Positions 55,662-63,959 of a DNA stretch of 64,000 bases are shown in pieces. Where the stretch lies: assembly GCA_964584165.1 (NCBI GenBank), contig CAZOYW010000012.1, positions 1 to 64,000 of the forward strand. Reading direction: 5' to 3'. A program made the position numbers and the translations under genes. Positions within the stretch are counted from its first letter, which is position 1. Each line of letters opens with the position of its first letter. A model generated the notes under the pieces. That model ran no database searches and was not told the DNA's origin. It saw nothing but the letters and a program-made list of their open reading frames with translations. Source of the stretch: CAZKCI01 sp964584165 (lineage in GTDB: Bacteria; Auribacterota; Erginobacteria; Erginobacterales; CAZKCI01).

Positions 55662-58600
55662 ATGTATTTGAAGAAGCTCGAGCTGAACGGCTTCAAGTCC
55701 TTCGCCGATAAGACGTCTCTGAGCATCCTCCCCGGCGTGACGTCGATCGTCGGGCCCAACGGCTGCGGCAAGACCAACATCGTCGACGCCATCTCCTGGG
55801 TGCTGGGCGAGCAGAGGGTCCGCCTCCTGCGCGGCACGCGGATGGAGGACGTCATCTTCAACGGCACCGCCTCCCGCCCGCCGGTCGGCATGGCCGAGGT
55901 TTCGCTGACCTTCGACAACGCCGACGGGAAGCTCCCGGTCGAATACTCCGAGGTGGCCATCTCCCGCCGCCTCTTCCGATCCGGCGAGAGCGAATACCTG
56001 ATCAACGCCCGTCCCTGCCGCCTGCGCGACGTCCAGGACCTCTTCCTGGGAACCGGCCTGGGCTCGCGCTCCTACTCCCTGATCGAGCAGGGCCGGATCG
56101 ACCAGATCCTCCGCTCGCCGCCGGAGGAGAGGAGGATGCTCCTCGAGGAGGCGGCCGGGATCAGCAAGTATCGGGCGAAGAAGGAGGAGGCCCTGCGCAA
56201 GCTCGAGTCCACCCAGAACAACCTGCTGCGGGTGGACGACATCATCCGGGAGGTGAAGCGGCAGCTCGCCCAGGCCGAGCGCCAGGCCCGCCACGCCGAG
56301 GCCTACCGCCTTTGCCGCGAGCGGCTGCGCGAGGTGGAGATCCGCCTGGCCCGCCTCCGGCTCGACGGTTTCCGGGCCCGGATCGCGGCGGCGGAGGGGG
56401 AGAAGGCCTCCTGGCAGGAGAAGGTCGCCGCCCTGGAGAAGGAGGTTCAGGAGGTAGAGGCCGCGGTCGCCGGCCTGCGCGATTCCTGGCGGTCGCGGGA
56501 GGACTCGGCCGGCCGCCTCCGCGGCGAGGTCATCCGCCGCCAGGCCGAGATGGAGAACGCCCGGCGGCGGCGGGAGATGAACCGGGAGCGGATCGGCGAG
56601 CTGGCTCGAGCCGCCGAGCGGTTCGCCCGCGAGAAGGAGGAGATCGCACAGGCGCTCGCCGCCGCGCGCGGCGAGCAGGAGACCGAAACGGGCGTCCTGA
56701 ACGAGCTTTCCGCCCGGGGGGGGGAGCTCGCGTCGCGCTGGGAGGAACGGGAGGCGGCGTTAGCCGAGCTCCGTCGCCAGTCCGAGGCGGCGGAGAAAGC
56801 GCTCGCCGCCGCTCGCGACCGCGCGCTCGAGGTCTCCCGCCTTACCGCTCACGCCCAGAACGAGCTTCTCTCCCTCCAGACCGGAGGCAAGGATCTGCTC
56901 CTCCGGCAGCGCAAGCTGGAGGTGGAGCTGGAGAAGCTCTCCGCCGAGGAAGGGGAGCTCCGCAACGAGCTTCACGCCCTCACCGTCTCCGGCGACGAGC
57001 TGGAATCGTCGCTGCGGGATTCCGCCGTCCGAGCCGAGGAGAAAAAGGCCTCCGCGGCCCGCCGGGAGGAGGCGCTCTCCCGGCTCCGCGCCGAGGCCGA
57101 AGAGATTGGAGGGGCCCTCAAGGAGAAGGAGGGCCGTCGCGAAGCTCTGGCCGCCCGCCGGCGCGAGGAGGCGGAGGGGGATGCGGGCACCCTCGCCCTC
57201 CTCGCCGCCCGCCGGGAGGGCGACGGGCTGCTCGGCCGGGTTTCCGACTTCGTGCGGGCGGATCCCGGTTATGAACGGGCGGCCCGGGCGGCGCTCGGGG
57301 AGGCTTACTCGGCGCTGGCGGTGGAGACCTGGCCCGCGGCGTTGGCCCTGCTCGCCGCGGCCCGCGCGCTGCCGGCCGGCCCCTGCAAGCTCCTCGTCCT
57401 TTCCGCGCTCCCCGCCGCCGATCCCGCCGCGATCTCGCCCCTCCCCTCCGCCCTGCGCGAGCATCTTCATTTCTTCCCGCCCCTGGCGGGGCGGGAGGAG
57501 GCGCTGCTCCAGGGGGCGGAACTGATCCCGGACCTCTCCGCACTCTCCGCGCCGACCCCCGTCGCCGCGGTCACCGCCGCCGGCGAAACCTACTCTCCCC
57601 CCGCCCTGTTGCTCTGGCCGGGGGCGGCGGCGGCCGGGGAGGGGGAGCTGGAGAGGCTTTCCTCCGAGATCGAGGGGATGGCGCGCCGCTCCGAGGAGCT
57701 CCGGTCCGCCGCCGCCGCCGAGTCGGAGTCCCTGAAGGCGGAGAAGGACGCGGTGGAGGCCTCCCTTCTCCTCGCTCACCAGGCGGAGGTGAAGTCCGCC
57801 CTCCAGAAGGGCGAGATCGAGCGCTGGTCCAAGAACCTGGAGCGGACGATCCTGACCCGGGAGTCGACCGCCGCCGATCTGGCCGCGCTGCGCGCGGAGA
57901 CGGAGGCCCAGGTCGGCCGGCGCCGCGAGTGCGAGGCCCGGGCCTCCGAATCCGCGGGGCGGGAGCGCGAGCAGGCCTCCCTTCTCGCTGAAGCCCAGAC
58001 CGCGCTGGAAGCGCTTCTCCCCCGGGTCAAGGCCGCCGAAGCGGAGACGGTCGATCTCAAGATCGCTCTGGCCGCCTGCCGGGAGAAGAAGGACGCGGCC
58101 GCCGCCCGCCTCCGCCGCCTGGCCGAGGATATCGCGGCCCGCGGGGAGCTCCTCTCCGCCCGGGAAAGCGAGCGGAAGGAAGGGGAGGCGCGCTCGGCCG
58201 CCCTTCTCGCCGAGAACGAGGAGATCGAGCGCTCCCTCGCGGAAATGGCCCGGCTCGGCGAGGAAGGCGAGCGGGCGCTCCGGGCCGAGGAAGAGGCCGC
58301 CGAGGCCTCCCGCCGCGCCCACGAGGAGAAGGAGAAGGAATACCACGATCTGCGCCCCCGCTTCCAGGAGCTCCAGACCAGGCTCTCCGAGCAGGAGACG
58401 CGGCTCCTGGAGCTCAAGCTCAAGGAAACGGGGGAGACCGAGAAGATCCGGGAGAAGTATTCCGTCGAGCTCGACGCCGTCGCCCCCGCCGCCGAGCCGG
58501 TCGAGGAGGAGGTGATCGCCCTGGAGGCGGAGACCCTCCGGAAGAAGATGGAGGGGATGACCGACGTCAACCTGGGCGCCCTCCAGGAGAAGGAGAGCTA

Positions 58601-59273
58601 CGAGTCCCGCTATCAGCACCTGACCGAGCAGAAGAAGGATCTGGAGGGGGCGCGGGCCGACATCGAGGAGGCGATCAAGACCATCAACCTCACCGCCCGC
58701 GAGCGCCTCCGCGAGACCTACGACAAGGTCCGGGAGAACTTCCGGGCGCTGTTCGCCGAGCTCTTCCAGGGCGGCCAGGCCGACCTCATCCTCCAGGACT
58801 CCCCGGACATCCTCGACGCCGGATTGGAGATCGTGGCCCAGCCGCCGGGGAAGCGCCTCACCCATCTCACCCTCCTTTCCGGGGGCGAGCGGGCGATGAC
58901 CACCATCGCGCTTATCTTCTCCCTGTTCATGGTCCAGCCCAGCCCCTTTTACATCCTGGACGAGATCGACGCCCCGCTCGACGAGGCGAACATCGGTCGT
59001 TTCGTCATCCTCCTGAAGCACCTGGTCAAAACCTCCCAGTTCCTCATCATCACCCACAACAAGCGCACGATCCGCGAGGCGGACATCCTCTACGGGATCA
59101 CCATGGAAGAGTCGGGCGTTTCCAAGGTCGTCTCCGTGAAGCTCAAGGGGAGGGACAAGGAGGAGGAGCCGCCGCCCCTGAGGGAAGTGAGTGTGGAGGC
59201 GCCGCCCGCTGACGAGCCCCCGCCATCTGAGCCGACCGCGGAAAAGCCTCCGCCCGCCGGGCCGACCTTATAG
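55662..59273 (+). CDS. smc: Chromosome segregation protein SMC
   Basis: 1203 residues. Walker A G31PNGCGKTN, 'LGTGLGSRSYSLIEQGRIDQIL' (Q-loop), long coiled coils (about 170-510 and 670-1000), a hinge near 520-640 ('GLLGRVSDFVRADPGYERAARAALGEA'), ABC signature 'LLSGGERAMTTIAL' near 1072 and Walker B 'PFYILDEIDAPLDEAN' near 1097. It organises and segregates the chromosome with ScpAB. A Pro/Glu-rich tail of about 35 residues after residue 1165 is unusual. The leader has an imperfect palindrome with AAGGA; the stop lies in a 26-bp palindrome. Confidence 0.95.
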   Translation: MYLKKLELNGFKSFADKTSLSILPGVTSIVGPNGCGKTNIVDAISWVLGEQRVRLLRGTRMEDVIFNGTASRPPVGMAEVSLTFDNADGKLPVEYSEVAISRRLFRSGESEYLINARPCRLRDVQDLFLGTGLGSRSYSLIEQGRIDQILRSPPEERRMLLEEAAGISKYRAKKEEALRKLESTQNNLLRVDDIIREVKRQLAQAERQARHAEAYRLCRERLREVEIRLARLRLDGFRARIAAAEGEKASWQEKVAALEKEVQEVEAAVAGLRDSWRSREDSAGRLRGEVIRRQAEMENARRRREMNRERIGELARAAERFAREKEEIAQALAAARGEQETETGVLNELSARGGELASRWEEREAALAELRRQSEAAEKALAAARDRALEVSRLTAHAQNELLSLQTGGKDLLLRQRKLEVELEKLSAEEGELRNELHALTVSGDELESSLRDSAVRAEEKKASAARREEALSRLRAEAEEIGGALKEKEGRREALAARRREEAEGDAGTLALLAARREGDGLLGRVSDFVRADPGYERAARAALGEAYSALAVETWPAALALLAAARALPAGPCKLLVLSALPAADPAAISPLPSALREHLHFFPPLAGREEALLQGAELIPDLSALSAPTPVAAVTAAGETYSPPALLLWPGAAAAGEGELERLSSEIEGMARRSEELRSAAAAESESLKAEKDAVEASLLLAHQAEVKSALQKGEIERWSKNLERTILTRESTAADLAALRAETEAQVGRRRECEARASESAGREREQASLLAEAQTALEALLPRVKAAEAETVDLKIALAACREKKDAAAARLRRLAEDIAARGELLSARESERKEGEARSAALLAENEEIERSLAEMARLGEEGERALRAEEEAAEASRRAHEEKEKEYHDLRPRFQELQTRLSEQETRLLELKLKETGETEKIREKYSVELDAVAPAAEPVEEEVIALEAETLRKKMEGMTDVNLGALQEKESYESRYQHLTEQKKDLEGARADIEEAIKTINLTARERLRETYDKVRENFRALFAELFQGGQADLILQDSPDILDAGLEIVAQPPGKRLTHLTLLSGGERAMTTIALIFSLFMVQPSPFYILDEIDAPLDEANIGRFVILLKHLVKTSQFLIITHNKRTIREADILYGITMEESGVSKVVSVKLKGRDKEEEPPPLREVSVEAPPADEPPPSEPTAEKPPPAGPTL

Positions 59274-59325
59274 GTCCTCTAGGTATTATAGGTCCCATAG
59301 GACCTATAATACCTAGAGGACCTAT
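59270..59325 (+). terminator. 26-bp perfect hairpin over the smc stop, TAGGTCC words
   Basis: Arms 59270-59295 and 59300-59325, loop cata. TAG of smc is bases 2-4 of the left arm. It is made of the taggtcct/ctaggtat words also seen at 17862-17897, so it belongs both to the word-array and the gene-edge palindrome groups. It ends where the riboswitch promoter begins. Confidence 0.8.
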
Positions 59326-59354
59326 TGTTTTCCTCCCCCGGGCTGTGCTATAGT
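59325..59354 (+). promoter_or_regulatory. Promoter of the ribBA leader
   Basis: TTGTTT (59325-59330), an 18-nt spacer and TATAGT (59349-59354). The predicted start is about 59361, the first base of the riboswitch. Confidence 0.6.
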
Positions 59355-59360
59355 ATCTCT

Positions 59361-59541
59361 GCATCTTCGGGGCAGGGTGATGCGCCGCCTAAAGCGCGGC
59401 GCAAAATCCCGACCGGCGGTGGTCCCCCGGCGGTTGGTTGCCGGGGGCGAGCCCGCGAGCCCCGACGCCGCCCTCAGGCGGCGTCGGGACTGAACCGGTG
59501 AGAAGCCGGTGCCGACGGTATAGTCCGGATGGAAGAAGATG
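59361..59541 (+). promoter_or_regulatory. FMN riboswitch (RFN element)
   Basis: Conserved blocks in order: 'atcttcggggcaggg', 'aaatcccgaccggcggt', 'agcccgcgagc', 'gactgaaccggtgagaagcc', 'ggtgccgacggtatagtccggatggaagaagat'. P1 pairs catcttc (59362-59368) with gaagatg (59535-59541). The long P3-like arm 'ccgacgccgcc/ggcggcgtcgg' and a P2 on 'tgcgccgcc/gcgcggcgca' are clear. FMN binding should repress ribBA downstream, by the terminator that follows. Confidence 0.95.
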
Positions 59542-59560
59542 GATGTCGTCCGCGTCCGCC

Positions 59561-59598
59561 CGCCCCGGAGAGAGAGCTCTCCGGGGCGTTTTCTTTCT
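59561..59598 (+). terminator. Riboswitch expression-platform terminator
   Basis: 12-bp stem CGCCCCGGAGAG / CTCTCCGGGGCG, loop agag, followed by 'ttttcttt'. Standard rho-independent shape, 20 nt after the aptamer. Confidence 0.85.
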
Positions 59599-59628
59599 CC
59601 CCGCGGCCAGCCGCGGGGAGAAAGAAAA
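59589..59628 (+). promoter_or_regulatory. Second perfect hairpin overlapping the terminator T-run
   Basis: 18-bp stem (59589-59606 with 59611-59628), loop ccag. Its left arm starts with the ttttcttt tract of the first terminator, so the two cannot both present a free U-tract. It ends in an A-rich strand without a T-run. Confidence 0.7.
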
Positions 59629-59681
59629 AGTGAACGAAGGATGATAGCGATCCGCAGTTCGCGGTTTCTCTTGATCCGGCC

Positions 59682-60878
59682 ATGAACGACATCGACTCCA
59701 TCGCCAGCCTTCTCGGCGACCTCAAGGCCGGGAAGATGGTCGTCCTCATCGATGACGGCGCCCGGGAGAACGAGGGCGACCTGGTCATGGCCGCCGAGAA
59801 GGCTTCAGCCTCCGCCGTGAACTTCATGATCACGCGCGGGCGGGGGCTGGTCTGCGTTCCGCTCGCCGCGGAGGCGGTCGCCCGTTTCCGCCTCTCCCCC
59901 ATGGTTCGGGAGAACCGGGAAGCCTTCCAGACCGCTTTCACCGTGTCGGTGGACGCGGCCCAGGGGGTCAGCACCGGCATCTCCCCCCGCGACCGCTCCC
60001 GGACCATCCGGGTCCTCGCCGATCCCGCCTCCGGCCCCGACGATATCGTGACCCCCGGCCACGTCTTCCCCCTGGCGGCGCGCTCCGGCGGCGTCCTGGT
60101 TCGCGCCGGCCACACCGAGGCGGCGGTGGACCTGATGCGCCTCTCGGGCCTCCAGCCCGCGGCGGTGATCTGCGAGATCATCAACGACAACGGAACGATG
60201 GCCCGCCTTCCCCAGCTCTTGCGCTTCAAGCGCTCCCACCGCCTCCGCCTGGGGACCATCGCCGACCTGATCCGTTACCGGCGGCAGACCGAGACGCTGG
60301 TGGAGGAGGTCGCCGCCACCGACCTCCCCACGCCCTTCGGGATGTTCCGGGCTCGGGCCTTCAAGTCGCTCGTGGACGGCTCGGTCCACCTGGCCCTGGT
60401 CCGGGGCGAGGTGGCGGGGGCCGGCGACGTCCTGGTCCGCGTCCACTCCTCCTGCCTCACCGGGGACGTCTTCCGTTCCTACCGCTGCGACTGCGGCTTC
60501 CAGCTCGAGGAGGCGATGAGGAGGATCGCCCGGGAAGGGCGGGGGGTCGTCCTCTATCTCGCCCAGGAAGGGCGGGGGATCGGCCTGGAGGCGAAGATCC
60601 GGGCCTACGGACTCCAGGACCGGGGGTTGGACACGGTGGAGGCCAACGCCGCTTTGGGCTTTCCCCCCGATCTCAGGGAGTATGGGATCGGAGCCCAGAT
60701 CCTCCGCCAGCTCGGGCTCGTCTCCATCCGCCTTCTCACCAACAACCCGCGCAAGGTGGTGGGGCTTAAGGGCTACGGCCTGCGCCTCGCCGGGATCATC
60801 CCCCTCCGGGTCCCCCCGACCGAGCACAGCCGGCGGTACCTCGAGACGAAGAGGAGGAAGCTGGGGCACAAACTATAA
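59682..60878 (+). CDS. ribBA: Bifunctional DHBP synthase / GTP cyclohydrolase II
   Basis: 398 residues. RibB half: 'VVLIDDGARENEGDLVMAAE', 'TGISPRDRSRTIRVLAD' and 'TPGHVFPLAARSGGVLVRAGHTEA'. RibA half (from about 205): 'VRVHSSCLTGDVFRSYRCDCGFQL' with zinc Cys, 'YLAQEGRGIGLEAKIRAYGLQD' and 'LLTNNPRKVVGLKGYGL'. It makes both riboflavin precursors from ribulose-5-P and GTP. Under the FMN riboswitch. The ATG has no evident Shine-Dalgarno ('cttgatccggcc' before it). Confidence 0.96.
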   Translation: MNDIDSIASLLGDLKAGKMVVLIDDGARENEGDLVMAAEKASASAVNFMITRGRGLVCVPLAAEAVARFRLSPMVRENREAFQTAFTVSVDAAQGVSTGISPRDRSRTIRVLADPASGPDDIVTPGHVFPLAARSGGVLVRAGHTEAAVDLMRLSGLQPAAVICEIINDNGTMARLPQLLRFKRSHRLRLGTIADLIRYRRQTETLVEEVAATDLPTPFGMFRARAFKSLVDGSVHLALVRGEVAGAGDVLVRVHSSCLTGDVFRSYRCDCGFQLEEAMRRIAREGRGVVLYLAQEGRGIGLEAKIRAYGLQDRGLDTVEANAALGFPPDLREYGIGAQILRQLGLVSIRLLTNNPRKVVGLKGYGLRLAGIIPLRVPPTEHSRRYLETKRRKLGHKL

Positions 60879-60948
60879 AGTTACGAGAAGTTACGAAAGG
60901 TTACGAGAGGTTACGACAGGTTGCACGTTACACGTTGCACGTGTAACG
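60879..60948. repeat. Word array, GTTACGA class, with a GTTGCACGT pair
   Basis: 'agttacgagaagttacgaaaggttacgagaggttacgac' follows the ribBA stop, then 'gttgcacgttacacgttgcacgtgtaac'. Later 'cagtcaccagtcactagtcattagtcacc' (60959-60987) adds a third word. The inverted half is short. Confidence 0.65.
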
Positions 60949-61002
60949 GCGATTATCCAGTCACCAGTCACTAGTCATTAGTCACCAAAAGGAGGCATCG
61001 CC

Positions 61003-61467
61003 ATGAAGATTTTCGAGGGCAAGCTCGACGCCACCGGCTTGAAGTTCGCCGTCGTGGTCAGCCGTTTCAACGAGTTCATCACCAAGAAGCTCCTGGAGGG
61101 GGCCCAGGACGCCCTCCTCCGCCACGGGGCCCGGGAGGAAGACATCGCCGTGGCCTGGGTGCCCGGGGCCTGGGAGATCCCGGCCGCCGCCCGGATCCTG
61201 GCCGAGGGGAAGAAATATTCCGCGGTGATCTGCCTGGGCGCGGTGATCCGGGGCAGCACCCCGCACTGGGAGTATATCGCCGGCCAGGTCACGCGCGGGC
61301 TCTCCGCCGTCGGCCTGGAGACGAAGGTCCCGGTGGCTTACGGCGTGATCACCCCCGAGACCCTGGAGCAAGCGATCGAGCGGGCGGGGACAAAGGCCGG
61401 GAACAAGGGCTTCCAGGCGGCCATGGCGGCGATCGAGATGGCCAACCTCTTCAAAACGCTGAAATGA
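61003..61467 (+). CDS. ribH: 6,7-dimethyl-8-ribityllumazine synthase
   Basis: 154 residues. 'FAVVVSRFNEFITKKLLEGAQDAL', 'VPGAWEIPAAARIL' and 'VICLGAVIRGSTPHWEYIAGQVTRGL' with the catalytic His in 'TPHW'. It condenses DHBP with the ribityl-uracil. RBS AAAGGAGG. Probably co-transcribed with ribBA, then nusB, a frequent order. Confidence 0.95.
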   Translation: MKIFEGKLDATGLKFAVVVSRFNEFITKKLLEGAQDALLRHGAREEDIAVAWVPGAWEIPAAARILAEGKKYSAVICLGAVIRGSTPHWEYIAGQVTRGLSAVGLETKVPVAYGVITPETLEQAIERAGTKAGNKGFQAAMAAIEMANLFKTLK

Positions 61468-61478
61468 TGTAGTCCGGC

Positions 61479-61549
61479 GCGCGGACATGAATGTCCGCGC
61501 CTACGGAGCCTTAGGGGGCGTTCGTAGCCGCGGACCTTCAGGTCCGCGG
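61479..61549. repeat. Two REP-like hairpins
   Basis: GCGCGGACAT/ATGTCCGCGC (61479-61500, loop ga) and CCGCGGACCT/AGGTCCGCGG (61528-61549, loop tc), in similar 'gtag...cgcggac' contexts. They fill the ribH-nusB interval. Confidence 0.7.
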
Positions 61550-61583
61550 AATGAAGGGAAGGGAAGGGAAACGGGAGCGACGT

Positions 61584-62003
61584 ATGCGCAGACGACAGGC
61601 CAGGGAGATCGCGCTGCAGTTCCTCTATGGCTTCGATCTCAATCCCCGCGAGATCGAGGACGCCCTCGGGGACCTCTGGAAAAGCTTCCATGTGCGCGGG
61701 GAGGATCGGGTCTTCGTAGAGGAACTGGTCCGGGGGACGCTGGCCGAAAGGGATCGGCTCGACGGTTTGATCCGGAAGCATGCCCTGCACTGGGAGTTCG
61801 ACCGGATCGCCCTGATCGACCGGAACATCCTGCGGCTCGGCCTCTACGAGCTCTCCTGCCGCGCCGACATCCCCCCCAAGGTCGCCATCAACGAGGCGGT
61901 CGACCTGGCCAAGAAGTTCTCCACCGACCAGTCGGGAGCGTTCGTCAACGGGATACTGGACCAGGCGCGGGGAAAGGGGACAAGGCTGAAGACTGAAGGC
62001 TGA
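61584..62003 (+). CDS. nusB: Transcription antitermination factor NusB
   Basis: 139 residues from MRRRQAREIALQFLYGFDLNP. All-helical; 'DRIALIDRNILRLGLYELSCRADIPPKVAINEAVDLAKKFS' (parts) and 'GAFVNGILDQA' are the NusB core. It binds boxA RNA with NusE. ATG at 61584 has GGGAG before it; an upstream ATG (61551) would add a basic leader and is less likely. The last residues (TRLKTEG) and stop come from the gctgaag word array. Confidence 0.93.
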   Translation: MRRRQAREIALQFLYGFDLNPREIEDALGDLWKSFHVRGEDRVFVEELVRGTLAERDRLDGLIRKHALHWEFDRIALIDRNILRLGLYELSCRADIPPKVAINEAVDLAKKFSTDQSGAFVNGILDQARGKGTRLKTEG

Positions 62004-62075
62004 AGGCNNNNNNNNNNAACAAACGGAACTACTATTACATTTGTAGAATCGAAGGCTGAAGGAAAAAATATGCAA
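61985..62075. repeat. Word array, AAGGCTGAAGG class, with a 10-N gap
   Basis: 'aaggctgaagactgaaggctgaaggc', N at 62008-62017, then 'gaatcgaaggctgaagg'. Contains the nusB stop. The array may have caused the assembly break. Downstream, at 62110-62150, is a half-array of cacctgacacc words (GGTGTCAGG class) up to the PHP gene. Confidence 0.6.
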
Positions 62076-62153
62076 GGCACCACTGAACTACAGATAAGGA
62101 CTTGGCAGCCTATCACCTGACACCTGGCACCTGACGCCCGACACCATCACCAT

Positions 62154-62993
62154 ATGAGATTCGCCGACCTCCATGTCCACACCACCGCCTCGGACGGGGC
62201 CTTTACGCCCGAGCGCCTTCTCGCGGCGGCCGCCCGCCGGGGGTTGGCCGCGGTGGGGATCACCGATCACGACTCGGTCGATGCTCTCCCCGCGGCGATC
62301 GGCCTCTTCGAACGCTGGGCGGTGGAGACCGTCCCCGGCGTGGAGCTTTCGGTCGAGCACGAGGAGGCCGAGCTCCATATCCTGGGCTACTATCTGGACT
62401 ACGCGGACCCCGGTTTCCGGAGCGAACTCTCCCGCCTGAAGCAGGCCCGGGAAGTCAGGGCTCGGGCCATGCTGGAGAAGCTGGCCGACCTCGGCTTCCC
62501 GCTCAACCTGGCCGAGCTTCTGCCGGGGCAGATGACGGGGACGGTCGGCCGCCTCCATATCGGCCAGGCGCTCTACCGGGCCGGCCATGTCGCGACCGTC
62601 CAGGAGGCCTTCGCGAAATTCATCGGAAAGAAAGGGCCGGCCTATGTTCCCAAGCCCAAGCTCGGTCCGGAGGCGGCCCTCGGCCTGATCCGCCGCCTTG
62701 GCGGGGTGCCGGTCCTCGCCCATCCCGGGACACTCGGGAGGGACCATCTCATCCCCCGCCTCAAGGAATGGGGCTTGCAGGGGATCGAGGCGTATTACCC
62801 CTCCCATTCGCCGGAGGAGACCGAGCGCTACGTCTCCCTGGCCAGGAAGTGGGAGCTCCTCGTCACCGGCGGATCGGACTGCCACGGCCCGAACAAGAGC
62901 GAGATCCTGCTCGGGGTGGTCTCGGTCCCCTACGAAATCGTGGAAAAGTTGAAAAAGCAAGCGAACGAAAACCAGAGGGGGCATGAGGTTTGA
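62154..62993 (+). CDS. PHP-domain phosphoesterase (RNase AM/TrpH-like)
   Basis: 279 residues. 'ADLHVHTTASDGAFTPERL' (metal His), 'GLAAVGITDHDSVDALP', 'PGVELS', then 'RLGGVPVLAHPGTL' and 'LVTGGSDCHGP' complete the PHP metal site. Relatives remove 3'-phosphates of pAp or trim RNA 5' ends. Substrate cannot be fixed from sequence. ATG at 62154 after 'caccatcaccat'. Last gene before ftsY. Confidence 0.88.
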   Translation: MRFADLHVHTTASDGAFTPERLLAAAARRGLAAVGITDHDSVDALPAAIGLFERWAVETVPGVELSVEHEEAELHILGYYLDYADPGFRSELSRLKQAREVRARAMLEKLADLGFPLNLAELLPGQMTGTVGRLHIGQALYRAGHVATVQEAFAKFIGKKGPAYVPKPKLGPEAALGLIRRLGGVPVLAHPGTLGRDHLIPRLKEWGLQGIEAYYPSHSPEETERYVSLARKWELLVTGGSDCHGPNKSEILLGVVSVPYEIVEKLKKQANENQRGHEV

Positions 62994-63004
62994 GGCTTGG
63001 GGTA

Positions 63005-63045
63005 TGGGGCCAACAATCCCACTCCTCATACCTCATCCCCCATAT
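63005..63045. repeat. Short word array before ftsY
   Basis: 'gggtatggggccaa' / 'actcctcatacctcatccccc' weak inverted pair between the PHP gene and ftsY. Confidence 0.4.
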
Positions 63046-63047
63046 TT

Positions 63048-63959
63048 ATGTCCCTCGACCTTCTCTCCGCCCTCTCCCGCACCCGCGCCGCCGTATCTTC
63101 CGCCTTCTCTCGCCTGGCCGGGGGAGGGGGGGAAGGGGAGAGCGCCTGGGAGGATTGGGAAGCCGCGCTGATCCAAGTCGACGTCGGAGTCGGTTTGGCC
63201 TCCCGCCTCGTCGCCGGGGCCCGGCGGGTCGCCCTTGATTCCCGCCTCCGTTCCCCCGCCGCCTCCCGTCTGATCGAGGAGGAGATCGTCCGCCTCCTCG
63301 CTCCCCATTCCCGCCCTCTCCTCCGCCCCGCGCCGCCGCCCCGGGTCGTTCTCGCGGTCGGAGTCAACGGCACGGGAAAGACCACCACGGTGGCGAAGCT
63401 CGCCTATCGTCTCGGCCGAGGGGGGGAGAGCGTTCTGATCGCCGCCTGCGACACCTACCGCGCCGCCGCCATCGAGCAGATCGAGATCATGGCCCGCCAG
63501 GCGGGGGCCGATCTCGTCAAGCAGGCTTACGGCGGCGATCCGGCGGCGGTGGCCTACGACGCCCTGCAGTCCGCCGTCGCCCGCGGCTTCGGGACGCTGG
63601 TCGTAGACACCGCCGGGCGCCTGCACACCCGGAACGACTTGAAGGAGGAGCTGAAGAAGATCGTCCGGGTTCTCGCGCGCGCCCGTCCCGGCGCCCCCCA
63701 CGAGGTATTTCTCGTCCTGGACGGCGCGGTGGGGCAGAACGGCCTCAAGCAGGCGGAAACCTTTGCCGGAGCCGTTCCCCTGACCGGCGTGATCGCCACC
63801 AAGCTCGACGGTACGGCGCGGGCTGGGATTGTTCTCGCCATCCAGGAGGCCCTGAAGGTCCCCGTGGTGGCCCTGGGGACGGGGGAGGGGATCGAGGACC
63901 TCGTTGACTTCGATCCCGTCGCCTTCGCCCGCGCGCTCCTGGGCTCGGATCAGCAATGA
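63048..63959 (+). CDS. ftsY: Signal recognition particle receptor FtsY
   Basis: 303 residues, NG domain only (no acidic A domain). N: residues 1-95; G: 'VLAVGVNGTGKTTTVAKLAYRL' (G1), 'IAACDTYRAAAIEQIEIMA', 'VVDTAGRLH', 'GVIATKLDGTARAG' (G4). Receives SRP-ribosome complexes at the membrane. ATG at 63048 preferred to 62997, which lies in the array. Stop overlaps the next ATG. Confidence 0.95.
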   Translation: MSLDLLSALSRTRAAVSSAFSRLAGGGGEGESAWEDWEAALIQVDVGVGLASRLVAGARRVALDSRLRSPAASRLIEEEIVRLLAPHSRPLLRPAPPPRVVLAVGVNGTGKTTTVAKLAYRLGRGGESVLIAACDTYRAAAIEQIEIMARQAGADLVKQAYGGDPAAVAYDALQSAVARGFGTLVVDTAGRLHTRNDLKEELKKIVRVLARARPGAPHEVFLVLDGAVGQNGLKQAETFAGAVPLTGVIATKLDGTARAGIVLAIQEALKVPVVALGTGEGIEDLVDFDPVAFARALLGSDQQ

